Shown: in pieces, positions 34,501 to 46,100 of the stretch
How the letters are laid out: every line of letters begins with the position of its first letter
How positions within the stretch are numbered: the first letter of the stretch is position 1
Source: Diphasiastrum complanatum
Taxonomy: Eukaryota > Streptophyta > Lycopodiopsida > Lycopodiales > Lycopodiaceae
DNA length: 64,000 nucleotides
Direction: 5' to 3'
Assembly: GCA_029204225.1 (NCBI GenBank)
Contig: CM055102.1
Span: forward strand, 40,799,631 to 40,863,630
Made by a program: the position numbers and the translations under genes
Notes under the pieces: model-generated
What the model was told of the DNA's origin: nothing
The model's input: the letters and a program-made list of their open reading frames with translations, nothing else
The model's database searches: none

Positions 34501-34886
34501 CATGGTAGATATGATGGTATCGGCGCTATTGGTAGTAGAGGCGGAAGCGACATCGTGCATCTTATCCTTACGTTTGGCTCTTCGTTCTTTTCTACGTCTT
34601 CGTTCCTCTAATCAGAGTTATCAAAGTCCGAGCTAGTGCTCTCACAATCATCGGCTCTCTTAATGGCATCGGTGTAGGCCGATTGAAAAGACACGTATTT
34701 GTCCCTTCGCTTCATTTGTTGCCTGATTCCCTTGGGTAGTCCTACCATGGACCATGTCAGGACGCTATGGTCTGGGACACTATCATGGTCACATCCTCTA
34801 CGCAATCTCTTGATCCTCTCAATGTAATCACGTAGGGACTCATTTTTCTTATCCATACGGATTTGGCCTAATTGCAAGAATGGATT
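31549..34886 (-). pseudogene. Ty3/gypsy gag-pol remnant, Cys-His knuckle rich
   Basis: Minus order: gag (34877-34608, NESLRDYIERIKRLRRG; 34560-34315), three zinc knuckles (CPHCQCNHTKNKC about 34335; CHICKMSNHDTNEC about 34290; CYGCAENHRIVEC about 33910), a long gag-protease spacer (33960-32616), RT N-terminus (32619-32155, RPTVSRPYRSNPHYSQLI, VVPKKNRKLRICVDYKKLN) and RT palm/thumb (32052-31549, MPFGLCNVPNIFQRVM, FLEIFMDDLCVHSSRSEHL with the catalytic MDD). RNase H begins but is cut at 31549. Stops and frameshifts occur, for example near 33000 and 32140. The gag 5' end is cut at 34887 by an inverted-repeat insertion. Same lineage as the gag at 3.4 kb. Confidence 0.85.
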
Positions 34887-36898
34887 GCAGGTCCTAGTAA
34901 TGATATAATTACGATTTTTTCCATGCTATAACTTGCTCTTTATGGCTCAGAGAGCAACGATGGAGAGTTGCCTCACTTCTGCACATACTATATCCACTTT
35001 TTGTGATTAGAATGGGTGCTATCCAGCGATGGACAGATTGCTGCATACTATCCAGAAGATGATTGATCAATATTGCTATGTTCTATCCAGTGATGGATTG
35101 CATAGGCATGATGGACTCACATTTACTCACCAATTTACACATAAAGACCCTACTGTTCTAGCAATGGATAGGAGAGTGATCTCCTTTTCAAATGTAAAAT
35201 ACAGTACTAAAAAGCACCATAAAGCATAACCACTTTCAAGATGTCCAACTGATACCTGCCACCTTCCCACAAAACAAAACTACTCAAGTTAGTTCAGTGA
35301 GGAAGACAGGTGTCATAGCTGAATGACAGTTGTTATTCATGTCCAAAAGAAGTTATACTACTTAACAGCTTTGAATAGCATTTTAAAACATAGTCCAGTT
35401 TTTCCAAACATACAGTGCTTTAGCGATAGGCCAAGCCATTATATGACCGTATCAGGGCGAGTGCCATATTGATCAGCTTACGGTCAATTGGTCTGTATCA
35501 GTTCGTTTTAATCAAAGAGGAGTATGAAAGGTTTAAACCGTTAGGAGCTTTATTTAGCCAAAAGACCTCGTGTGAACATGTGTGCTGGTATTAGAGCAAA
35601 TCCATGCTATATTGACCCAACTGACTCTTACAACGTAAGGTATGTCATGCACTGTTGTCCATACTCCTCGATATATCCATGCTTTCCAGTTGTATCTCAC
35701 CAAAAGTCTAAAGTAACACTAAAAGAGGAAAGGTGAAGTGTTACCATGAATGTTATATCAAAATGATATAACATCCACGGTATCAGGACATTGTATAGGA
35801 AAGATGTGATTAATACAGAGTAAGAGACTACCAATGTTTATACTGGGTAGTAGGGTAGATCTGTGCCATTCTACTCCCTTAATATAAACTATGATTCTTA
35901 CGCATATCCATGTTGTCTAAGATCATAATACTGGAGTCCTTACTGTTACTTTTGGTGAAAAATTCTTATTTCAAGGTATTTTAGTTTGATTTGAGTGTGG
36001 TCTTATGTCGTTACTTACTTTTGAACAAGGGAAGTAGAAAAGCAGAAAGAAAAAGTGAATTTGTGTAGAGTAAAGGTATATCATAGCCTTTATGGAACCA
36101 AAACTACCATACTTATCGAAGTTGTGAAGAGTTTATTTAAACTCGGAAAGTGTACTTGAATAGTTGTAGACGTAGCTTCTTGAGAGGCAACCATAGTAGT
36201 TTTTAAGCGAATAAGTTCTTACTCTTTTAGATCATAAGCAAGCCAAGAAATTGTGGAGTGAGCATGTTGCTACGAAAAGTTATGTAGAAAGCACTTTACA
36301 AGACATCTCCTGACTATGTTAGTTAACTTGCATTGCAGAGATCCAGTTGGTTGCATACCTTTCAATAGTGAGTAGCTACAACATGAGATATCATTAGCTT
36401 TGTACTATGAGATCAAAAGATCTATGAACACTTTTAAAGAGAGCACATATGTAAGAGCTAAGCTAATGTGTCCATCCTTCCATCGCTGGTTGGAGGAGGC
36501 TTTTAAAGTGAAGAAGTCTATGAACAGATAGCATAAGATCATGATCCATCGCTGGACAGTTAGCCATAAATGAATTTACAGTATTAACATTTGAAAAGGA
36601 GATCACTCTCCTGTCCATCGTTGGAACAGCAGGGTCTTTATGTGTAAATTGGTGAATAAATGTGAGTCCATCATGCCTATGCAATCCATCACTGGATAGA
36701 ACATAGAATATTGATAAACACTCATCTTTTGGACAATATGTAGCGATCTGTCCATCGCTGGACAGCGCCCATTCTAATCACAAAAAGTGCATATAGTATG
36801 TGCAAGAGTGAGGCAACCCTCCATCGCTGCTCTCTGAGCCATAAAGAGCAAGTTATAGCATGGAAAAAATTGTAATTATATCATTACTATCACCTGCA
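34887..36898. mobile_element. ~2 kb inverted-repeat element inserted in gypsy gag
   Basis: Left arm 34887-35200 and right arm 36573-36898 are reverse complements over about 315 bp (for example CAGAGAGCAACGATGGAGAG and its mirror at 36815-36835). The outer ends are TGCAGGTCCTAGTAATG and its near complement. The core of about 1.37 kb has no gene. The arms carry CCAGCGATGGAC motifs (35021, 35092; 36478, 36543, 36613, 36685, 36749, 36818). This fits a foldback or non-autonomous DNA transposon; no target duplication was identified. Confidence 0.65.
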
Positions 36899-37060
36899 TT
36901 TTTAGAAGATTATCACATAACCAAAATTGTCCATTGCTGCCTATTGAGGCAGGGTGGACGGTTTCAAGAACCAAAAAGTGACATTGATGTCCATCGCTGG
37001 ACCTCAATGTGTTCTTGACCTATCACAGCCTTTACATGGTTTAGAGTGATGAATGACATA
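36899..37060. repeat. Long imperfect hairpin with the CCATCGCTGGAC motif
   Basis: 36964-37018 folds as TCAAGAAC/GTTCTTGA, ACATTGA/TCAATGT and GTCCA/TGGAC with a TCGC loop, interrupted by a 9-base bulge on the left side and single bases. The same motif occurs repeatedly in the inverted-repeat element just to the left, which may extend into this stretch. Confidence 0.6.
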
Positions 37061-37143
37061 TCAAAGCAGAACATTATTAAAGCATCCTTCTCCAGAAAAT
37101 AGAGTAAATACAAGAGGAGTGTAAGAGAGAAGCAGATACATAC

Positions 37144-38055
37144 CGTAAGCTATCAAATCGTTGATCCGTAGGTAGGTAGGGCGCACTTTACCAAAAATCC
37201 TACGTAAAACGTGAGCGTAAAAATGCTTCACGTGGATAAACTCAAATACTCTATTTTGGTAACATAAATGTAAAAAAAAGTCTCCCTGAGTGGCTACTAG
37301 TGGAAAACTGGAGACGTCCGGTTGCTGAAATGTTGATTTGTCTTCTACCATTATCTTCTTCATCCTGCACACTTTTTGATTGGTAAGTCTTCTTTGTTTG
37401 CACTGCTCTGTCCTTCCTTTGCTTTGTAATCTGAGACACGCTTTTTCTTCCATGTTCTTGAACCATAAATGACTGAGTTCGGATTATTCAAATTAAAAGA
37501 GCCCGTCCTTTTGTTTGAGTTTTGGAAGTACTTGTCTTGGAGGGTAGAAAAACTGGGGCGTTTCAAGAAGCGTTCTATCTCTCGAATATTCTCGGCATCT
37601 CCTAAAGGTGCAAGTAATTTGGCGGAGGAGTCCTTAGCCAGTTCAATAGAGGCATCAATCATGTATTGACAGATAAAGAGAAAAGTAATATGAGATTTTA
37701 TCACATCCCTAGCAGATTTATTTAGCCACATAAAGAAGGCATTTATCTTATTCTGGAGAGAAGCACAAGGAAAAAACTTGGCAAGGTTATTCATAATGAA
37801 CCAGATAGCATGATCAAACCAAATGATGGAAGAATTGTTTTTACATTTTCACCACATCTACATTTGAAAAAGGGTCTTTTCCAGTTCTTGATTTTGGCTT
37901 GGTGTAGGTTCATTCTATTGAAGCCAGTATCAAAGTGTCCTCTGGTCTTGGCCCAAACTTGCTCAGAGGGGCAACGAGAGGGTTCAAATTTGTTCATGCG
38001 GATAATGGTATCAAAAGAAACAGGGGTTTTGAGTGAAGGACAACAAGAAGACTAC
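37144..38055 (-). pseudogene. Unassigned exon of a larger gene, two frame changes
   Basis: On the minus strand, after a possible acceptor TGTAG near 38052, the frame reads LKTPVSFDTIIRMNKFEPSR, VWAKTRGHFDTGFNRMNLHQ, IKNWKRPFFKCRCGENVKT, then changes frame near 37835 to IIWFDHAIWFIMNNLAKFF, FMWLNKSARDVIKSHITFLF, IREIERFLKRPSFSTLQDKY, and again near 37400 to KKIMVEDKSTFQQPDVSSF and FEFIHVKHFYAHVLRRIFGK, ending IAYG at a donor (ACG|GTATGTATC, 37144). The following exon is not visible; an inverted-repeat element lies there. No family recognised. It has the same strand and damage style as the genes at 26.6-29.9 kb and 56.5-58.4 kb. Confidence 0.4.
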
Positions 38056-40800
38056 ACATGCATTTATAATTGAGCAACATGAACCTTGAAGTAATCACCA
38101 ATCTACACTGGATAACTTAAGTACAAGGTATGATAGACTTAGTCTAAATTCCTAAGTGCTCTGAGGGTGATATTCAGTAGGTAATCTAGGAAGCTTCTAT
38201 CCTACTCATGGGCTATCACTTGGTTTAAGCAACTTAGAATAAACAGCCACAAAACAATATACAAAGTATAGTGGACCAACTAGGCATTAATGCCCATTAT
38301 AATTTTACCATGCTAAATGTCTAGGGGTTACCTTGGAGCTAACAAGTGAAAATGACCAATTAGCCTATTGATCAAACTTAGCCTCAAAACTCTAATGCAT
38401 ATCTTGATAAACAGGGAAGGCCAATTAGGTGCACCCTATTCGAGCCAAAGTGATTTGAGGATGAAGCGAAATTTCAAATGCAAAAAATCGGAATCATCAA
38501 CACAGGCGCGCGCGTGTGCATGAGCACACATGTGTGCACGTATGTGCGCATGTGCTCATACACGTGTGCATATATGACAATCCACAATGAAATAAAGCCA
38601 TGATTTACAACAAAATACAAGCATATATAAATATACATCCTTTGTGGACTAAACACATACTTCTTCCTTCAACTAATAAAGGGGCATATCATGATTATTG
38701 ATTGAACATGAGATTCCCACTCAAACAATGCAAAGAAACATCATGTAATCAAATATAAAAAATAGGTAACTTTGATAATATATTATACTAAGTACGTGTG
38801 ATCTATCTACAAGTCATAATTGCCTAGTTGGTTTGGAGTGGATCATTTGATAATGGAAAATCTTCTATCCTTTGGATATATTCTCTTACCATCTCTCTTT
38901 AGTTGTGGCGAATTTGCAAATAATATATGATTTGAGGAAGACCCACAAGCTTAAAACTGGTTTTTAGCAAATTATCGTGAAGAAGTAATCATTGTAGATT
39001 CTCCCCCAAACGGTATGATTTAGGAAGTGGAACTTTATGTAAGTATCTCTTTTTTAAGTTCCCAAATGTTTTCTAAAATATATATCTTGAGCTTGATGAA
39101 TAATAATACTATTAGATAACTTATCTAATAGGACGAAAAGTTTGATAGGGCTATAATACGTAGTTTTCTTTAAATTTTTAACACTCTTTTGTAGTTGTCC
39201 TTCCATTTTATATGATTTGAGACTAGAGAATAGTTTTAAGTCGTCGCATGCCAGACCTATTCATGAGCTTTGGTCCTACAACAATATTCCATATTTCCAC
39301 ATTGCCATAGTAAAGGTCCCAACTATGGGATTTTAGGTTGAGCAAAACATTTTTTCAAATAGATATGATTGTTTTACAAGTCACAGATTTTATTTTGTAC
39401 CATTGAATGACTTCAATTTTCTTGTAAACATTTTGATGCAAACACTAACCATTGCCAAGTTGTTGATACTTTTTGTTAGAATTTGTAAATATGCATATGT
39501 ATATAGAGTTCTCATTCTTCTCGACAAATGTTTTTAACATTCCATAAATGTTTGATGTTTAATAATTATGAGATCTAAGAAGGATGTGCATTGCATATAA
39601 TTTGACTATCTCTTTTATCATGTATGTTAATCATTGTTTTCCCTTAACCATGTTTGTAATTAGATCCTACCTCCTCGATGTATGGTTCTATGCTAGAAAT
39701 TATTCTAAAAATTATGAGTTTGTGTTGTTAGTTATTGTTCTATTGCCATAATTCAAGGTCTCATTTCTATGATTGAATACATACACTTGTTTTGGTTAAA
39801 AACTTATTTGTTGTAGTTGATAATCAATTAACTCTCTTGCGACAACATACTATCGCTTTTTCTTTTTTGTACTTGGTATCCATCTAGCTTGTTCTGCAAG
39901 TATTTGTATAAGTAGGGAGGTAAACAAAAAGGGTATTCAATTATTTTAACTCTTTCATCAAATTTTAATGGTTTTGTTGTTGTTGTTCTACAACTTGTTT
40001 TTGCAAGTGAACATATTCTATAATCACCAATTCATGGAAATTATATGATTTTCATTAATGTGCATTGTCTCACCTTTAACATTTTTCTATTTGCTCTTGG
40101 AAATTTCCATTAACTACAAATCATTTTTCACCATGTGTTCAAATATTGTTCAGACTAGAGTAAGTTATGAGGACAAAAATCCATTGGAAGTCCAACTTCA
40201 TTGAGGCACTAATGCTACAACATGCTCCACCCACCATATCCCTGCTACTAAAAGCTTAGGATGAGATTTCTATCAATGCCATTGTTAGTTGCCCATACAA
40301 TGACCATGCAAGAATCTACGAATGAGAACAAAGCCCATACCTATTTTTGCAATAAGAAAATGCCCATCGGATAATGCAAACCCATGCAATAGTTTCTATC
40401 TCTTGCAAGAAATTTATCTATTGAATGATGTATTAAGTAGACATTAAAAACCACACTCACTCCATTCACCATAAAGAGGCGGCCATCCTCTAGCCTTGCA
40501 TTTTTCATATGTTGTAATTGGCTCCCTAGGACAAGGCTATCCCATTAATGAGAATAATCTAGCATGAAGGCTCATGGTAAGAGGTATCATGGATCTTCAC
40601 AAGTAAATAAAGTGCATATTGTCATGTACTTTAAGTACATTAGTGCTTATCAACGCACTAGAATATCCAATGTAAGCTTTGTAGGCCCCAAAGGAGCTAT
40701 TAGCCTTAAGAATAAGGCGGTTCCCTCTTTCGGCCCTCCAAGTTATGATAATAAGGATAACAGGCCAACAAGGGCCCAACGTACAATTAATAAGACTTAA
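38056..40800. other. AT-rich intergenic sequence with an alternating purine-pyrimidine tract
   Basis: No gene recognised over about 2.7 kb. 38504-38576 is an alternating GC/GT/CA tract (GCGCGCGCGTGTGCATG and beyond), a sequence type able to adopt Z-DNA. The rest is AT-rich and featureless to reading. Confidence 0.45.
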
Positions 40801-41204
40801 CAAGTGCTAACTATCTTTCAAGGTAGTAATGTTTAGGTAAGTTAGGGGCTTTGTCCATAAGTAGGCAAGAGACATCATTTTGGAGATCTTTTGGCTCATT
40901 TGCAAATGAGAGAGCTTCCTCTTTGTGAATGTGAGCTTTGAGATTTCCATTTGCTAGGTCTCATGTGCCCAATCTATATGAATCCATGCCCTTCGAATCT
41001 TTTGTAATCATTTTCTCATTTCTAATGTGATTTCATGGAGATTTACATGTCTTCTGTGCCTTTCCAATCTTTTGTAATCATGTTCTCATTTCTAATGTGA
41101 TTTCATGGAGATCTACATGTCTTTTATCTTGAATTCTTTGTACTTTTCTTGCTTTTAGATATAATTTCATATTGCTATTTGCTTGGATTTGGCACATAAC
41201 ATTT
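40801..41204 (+). mobile_element. Copia 5' LTR, left end not defined
   Basis: The region ends CACATAACA six bases before a copia PBS. It contains a tandem duplication of about 68 bp (40987-41054 and 41055-41124; AATCTTTTGTAATCAT, TTTCTAATGTGATTTCATGG). No partner LTR was found; the 5' boundary is arbitrary. Confidence 0.5.
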
Positions 41205-41210
41205 CTTGGT

Positions 41211-41224
41211 ATCAGAGTCATAGA
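41211..41224 (+). promoter_or_regulatory. Primer binding site, initiator-Met tRNA
   Basis: TGGTATCAGAGTCA fits the copia PBS, preceded by TTTCT after the LTR end. Confidence 0.8.
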
Positions 41225-42464
41225 TCCATGATTCACCATGATTCTATGTGAATTTCATTAGATTTGAAGAATTTCTTGTTTTTGTAGCATTCTTTTTGCT
41301 AGTTTTTAGTTTTTAAATTTTAGAATGCTTTGATGCAATTTCAAACCTATTAATCTTTTCTTTTTGTATGAATTCTTGTTTTAGATCAGTAGGCCTTTCT
41401 CTTAGCTTCTAGGAGGTACTGATTTTTCTTGATTTGGAGCTATAATGACAAACTTATAAGCACTTATAGTGAAATACTTCCAAATCTAGTTAACTATTAT
41501 AATTTTGTTGTCTGTTTTTCTCTATTTTGGCTATACTTTTGGCCATTTTTTTTTAACGTAATTCTATGGATTCTAAGATTTTTGTCTAAGCTTGAATTTC
41601 AATTTTCATCCAATTTGGTTAAGATTTGGCAAAGTTATGGAGTTTCTTGTGGATAGATTCTTTCTTGGTTGTTTTTTTGGGAGAGAGCACTTCATTCCTA
41701 AAGTTTTTTTTCAATCTTTTCATTTTGAAGGTTCACAAGTTTTTGAAAAAAAAAAAAAAAAAAAGCTCGCCACTTTTTGGTGGCACCTAGGTGACTTCTG
41801 TGGTTGAATTGGTTTTTTTAGAATATTTTTTATATTAAAAAAATAAAAATAAAAAAACACTCGTTCACACGTGCGAGCCTTCAGCCCACATGTGCGAGCC
41901 TTCAACCCACATGTGCGATCCTTCAGCCCACATGTGTGAGCATTTTTATCAATAAAAATGCTCTTTGCCCCGGGGGGAACACTTGCCTAAGGGCGAGCCT
42001 TGCGAACGATGGGGTCATCGATCCGGCACCTGGAGCGTTTGGAATGGAGCGTTTGGAGTGGTGATTGCAGGGAGATAAAATTTGTTATGTAAAATTTGTT
42101 TGTGTGAGAAAGTGAGGGGGGGTATTAGAAAGTGAGGAAAACGAGAGAAGAACGTAATTAGAGAAATGATGATCAAATCTGACCTAATCCACTTATATAT
42201 CTGTTAAAAATAATAAGGATACTATTTTTAGTCCTTATTGACATAAAGAAATGTATCTCTAAGTTGAAAATTCACTTTGAACTCCAAATTGCCAAATTAG
42301 ACAACTTAACTAGTTGAGAATTTTTCAGAGGGGATACTTATGTCCATCTGTGCATTTTGATTCTGCTCCTTTCTATTGCAAGATCTGCTCTAGCCTCATA
42401 CAAACTAGGTATTTGTGATGGGGAGGTGGGCTACTGGCTATAGCACTCTGAGCCGCTAGGAGTG
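41225..42464. other. Copia leader, then unassigned sequence with a 21 bp tandem repeat
   Basis: No gag follows the PBS. An A17 run lies at about 41745-41763. At 41864-41942 four units with 21 bp period (TTCAGCCCACATGTGCGAGCC and variants) occur. GC content rises from about 41960. Nothing coding recognised. Confidence 0.4.
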
Positions 42465-43062
42465 CTACAGCACGCAACTCATAGTTGGATCACGAATACC
42501 ATCTACGGTGCAGATTAAAGACGTTTCAAAATCTCCACTATAACTTAAAATCTGCCTCTTCCGAGCCAACCCGATGACGCCATGTGTCCCCACAATTCCT
42601 ATAGGAGGTGCTCCTGCAATGAGGCTTCCTGCTCTTCTCATCCTCGAGACTTCCAGCAGGTTGTTAGCAAGAAGAAAAAAGCCTCCCGTTTTTCTTCCTT
42701 TGCCTGCATAGCAGAATGGATAGAGAATCCCAAATGGACAGACCTGTGCAGGGTTGAATGCAACCGAATTTGAGACAACAGTTGTCATTATATCATCCCC
42801 TCACGGTTTTGAATAGAACAGTGTCATGAACATTCGGACTTGTTGTTAACAGAAGATAGAAGAGTCTGCAATGATAACTCTGTAGAACGCAGTGCAAAGC
42901 TCTATCTTTGCATGCAGGGAGTGATGCAAGTCTCCAAACAATCCATCTAGCAAGCTGCGCAGTCGGGAAGACGGGGCCCACAATTATCCCCATACAGGCA
43001 GCGATGCCCTGAGCCCACTGTTCTTCACCAGTCTGTTGCAGGTCAGGCTCCCCTTGACGCAT
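42465..43062 (-). other. Two unassigned open frames in a GC-richer block
   Basis: Minus frames of 89 codons (43062-42793) and 107 codons (42788-42465) lie nearly head to tail, for example GIAACMGIIVGPVFPTAQLA and SLIAGAPPIGIVGTHGVIGL. Composition is richer in GC than the surroundings. I recognise no domain. It could be a fragment of a host gene or the 5' portion of a nearby transposon. Confidence 0.25.
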
Positions 43063-43189
43063 GGACAGAAGGAAGCATTTTCCCTCGTCTCAATCTAGTC
43101 ATCTACCTCCAAGAAACCAAATAGAGTGGCTTTCTCCTGGAGGTGTTAACTAAATCGTCGTAATTTTAGCTACTCTTGCACTCCTGCGG

Positions 43190-46100
43190 ATGGCACTTGA
43201 AGCAGTTTAGCGACCCTTGTTTTCAGAGACTGGAAGCTTGCTTCCCTCCACTCTCTTCTAGTTGGCTGTGTCAATGTCTGCACTATTTCTAAATGTGATC
43301 TCTCTTTCAACATTCTTAACATCTACGCTCCAACCTCTGGAACTCCATATCCCCTCCCAATTCGTTCCCTTCGGTTTTATGGGAGACTTTAATATCTATC
43401 TTCATCCTCTTGACTAATCACATTTCTTATGCTGAAAGATAGGCTTGGAATCGTTTGATGGACATTGTCTGTTGTTTTGATGTCCTTTCAGTCTACGATC
43501 CCCTCGTTTCCATACCTAGACCAATGGCCGTTCCCCTCTCTTCTTCCCTTCAGCTAGACTTGACGATCCTTCCTTCCGATAGTAGGGTAAACTAGCCAAT
43601 TGTGCATCCTCCCATCTTGAATCCTTTTTGAAACAACTTCTCTTTTCTATTTCTCTTGATAAAGTCTGTGCTGCTGATCCTTCACTTCGAGTTGACAAAT
43701 TCCTATTCACGACCAATCTTTTTAAAATTCTAGATCATCCCAAAGCTGCCATCCCGAGAAAGAGAACCCATCACAACTGGCTGCATGAAGCAGATCTGCC
43801 CTCTGTCCTCTTCTTCATAAAACTCAAATCCTAGCACGGAAGAGAAGACTCATGTGGTCTTATGGTTAATGATATCATTTTGCCTACTGAATCCATATGT
43901 AACTCGTTCTTCAGTCACTTCTTGTCTCTATACAATCCTACTATCCCTTCCAACTCCTACCATCCTCTCACCATGCTTAATACTTCTTATAACATGCTTA
44001 ATACTTCTTATAAGATAGTTGCAAAAGTTGTTACTAAAAGGATTGCACCTCTCCTCTCCTCTCGCTTGTCAAAAAGTCAGTCTGGGTTCGTAAAAGGTAG
44101 ATCTTTATTTGACAACGTCCTGAATGCTTGGTTTGCCATTGATTCTTGTCTTTGGTTCAATTACCTGACCTTTTGTTTAAGATCTATTTTGACAAAGCTT
44201 TTGATAGCGTCAACTGGAATTGCCTTCTCTTCTGTTGCTCTTCCTTTGGCATTCCCGATTACATCATCAATCTTATTCATGCTTTCTTCTCATCGGCAAC
44301 GTCTTCCATCCTCTTCCAAGGGGCCCTTTCACCCTCTTTTGCTATTTCATGTGTCATTAGACAACGGTGTCTCCTTTCCTCTTTCCTCTTTGTTATTGCC
44401 ATCGAACCGCTCATTTCTCATCTTCGCAAACTTAATGCTTCTTCCTCCTCCATCTTTCGTGATGTTCCCCTTGGAGCTTAGTTCTTAACCAATGATTTGG
44501 CATGTGTTATTGAGCTCCACCAACCCTCTACTTCTCTCCTGCTCCTTGAGCTCATGTGTTACTATTTTTTCTCTGATTCGAAGATCAACTTGAAGAAATC
44601 AGATCTTATTGTTCTCTCCCATGAGGCTTGGTCTTAATGTCATCCAACATGGAACCATTTTCAGATATCTTGGTTTTCCCCTAGGAGCTTCTCAGTCTAA
44701 TGGAGACTATTTTAACTAGATTACTAGAATAATTAGATCCAAAATCCTTGCTTGGAATTCTTCTAAGCTTACTTTTCATGCTAGGCTTATAGCCCTGAAG
44801 CATATCATCTCTTCTTACTTCACTCACTTCCTCATTATCTGGTTTCTCCCTCCTTCTCACTCCTTGGAAATTGCCAAGACCCTTAGAAAATTCCTTTGGA
44901 ATAACAACCCCAATTGGTTGAACTGGGATATCTGCTCAACCCCTACATGGTTGAGCGGGTTGGGATTTCTCGACCCCTCTATCTCTTACCTCACTCTTCT
45001 TTATAGGCACATTCACTCCAACTTTGGTTGTCCCCAGCCTTGGGCTCTGATGATGATGACCACTCTCCCTCCTTTACCTTCGTTAGCTGCTGCCAACTCT
45101 CTAGCCTATTTCTTGAAGTTCATCCATACCTCTTTTCTCTTCTACACTTCCCTCCCTCCATTGTTTAACTCCATCTCCAAAGTCCTTTTCTCTATGCATG
45201 AGCTCACTACTTGCATCGATGGTAGTTCTATCTCTCCTCTCGACTCCTCTTGAGACCCTTTGGTTATCCAAAGCTATCATACTCAATTCTAAGCTCTTTT
45301 TGTTGATTGAAAAAAGACTTTCCCAAAACCTTACTCAAAAATGTATTGTCCCTTGGGAACATATCATGAACTTTATCTACTCCCTAAGTCTATCCCAACT
45401 CAGGGCTGATATCGGCCTTTCCCTTTGTGAAGTGCATTTCCTCTCCTTTGCCTACTCCCATGGAGACCTTGGCTCTCTCCCCACCTCCTCCATTTCGGAT
45501 TGTGATAATAAGTGGTTCTTTAAGGCTCTAGACAAATCTGGCAAGATATCCTATTCCTCTGTCTACTTTGCAACCAAAGAACCCAACTTCACATGGTTTA
45601 ATCCAAGTGGAATCTCTCCGATACCCCTCATCTTTGGAAGACCAAATTTCGTCATACTCACAAAATCAAACTTGCCAAGTATAGAGTTTTCTCCCTCAAG
45701 ATTATTCAGCTCTCTCTTCTTGTTCATGCTAGTTACATAGGAAATGTGTTGCATGTCTGCTCTAAATGTAAAGCGCTAGATGAAGATGTGGCATGTTTGT
45801 TCTTTCATTGTTACATCCCTCTTTGGAAATCAGTGACTGACCTCTTCATTGCATGATTCCATGTCAGATTTAGAAGGTTCTATCACAATGATCTGTTGTT
45901 GAATGATTTATTTTTTGAGGGCACTACTATCAACACTAATTGGCAACACATTAGAGTAATCACATTATGGAATATATGACTAGATAGAAATAGTGGAGAA
46001 TTTGGTTTTGGCGATTATTCCATCTCCCCCTTGCTCCTCTATTAGGAGGCCAACAAGCTTGCTCTTCTTTAAGCTTTAGCTTTTGCTTTGTACTTTGTGA
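43190..46100 (+). pseudogene. L1-type LINE: endonuclease, RT and zf-RVT, broken
   Basis: Plus strand, many frame changes. Endonuclease: FRDWKLASLHSLLVGCVNVC, NILNIYAPTSGTPY and FGFMGDFNIYLHPLD (43215-43415; GDFN is the catalytic-site motif). RT: KIVAKVVTKRIAPLLSSRL, KSQSGFVKGRSLFDNVLNAW (44010-44130), FDKAFDSVNW, FGIPDYIINLIHAFFSSATS, LFVIAIEPLISHLRKLN, then FLTNDLAC where FADDL is expected (about 44483-44505), so a catalytic Asp is Asn. Then LGFPLGA-like thumb, FGGLGFLDPS-like region (44950) and zf-RVT (CSKCKALDEDVACLFFHC, about 45755-45810). LINEs copy by target-primed reverse transcription; this one is dead. No clear poly-A tail or target duplication. Confidence 0.85.

Noticed and set aside
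41744-41763. A-run taken as a possible LINE or retroposed-gene tail
   Set aside because: No coding or LINE sequence ends at it and no flanking duplication was visible.
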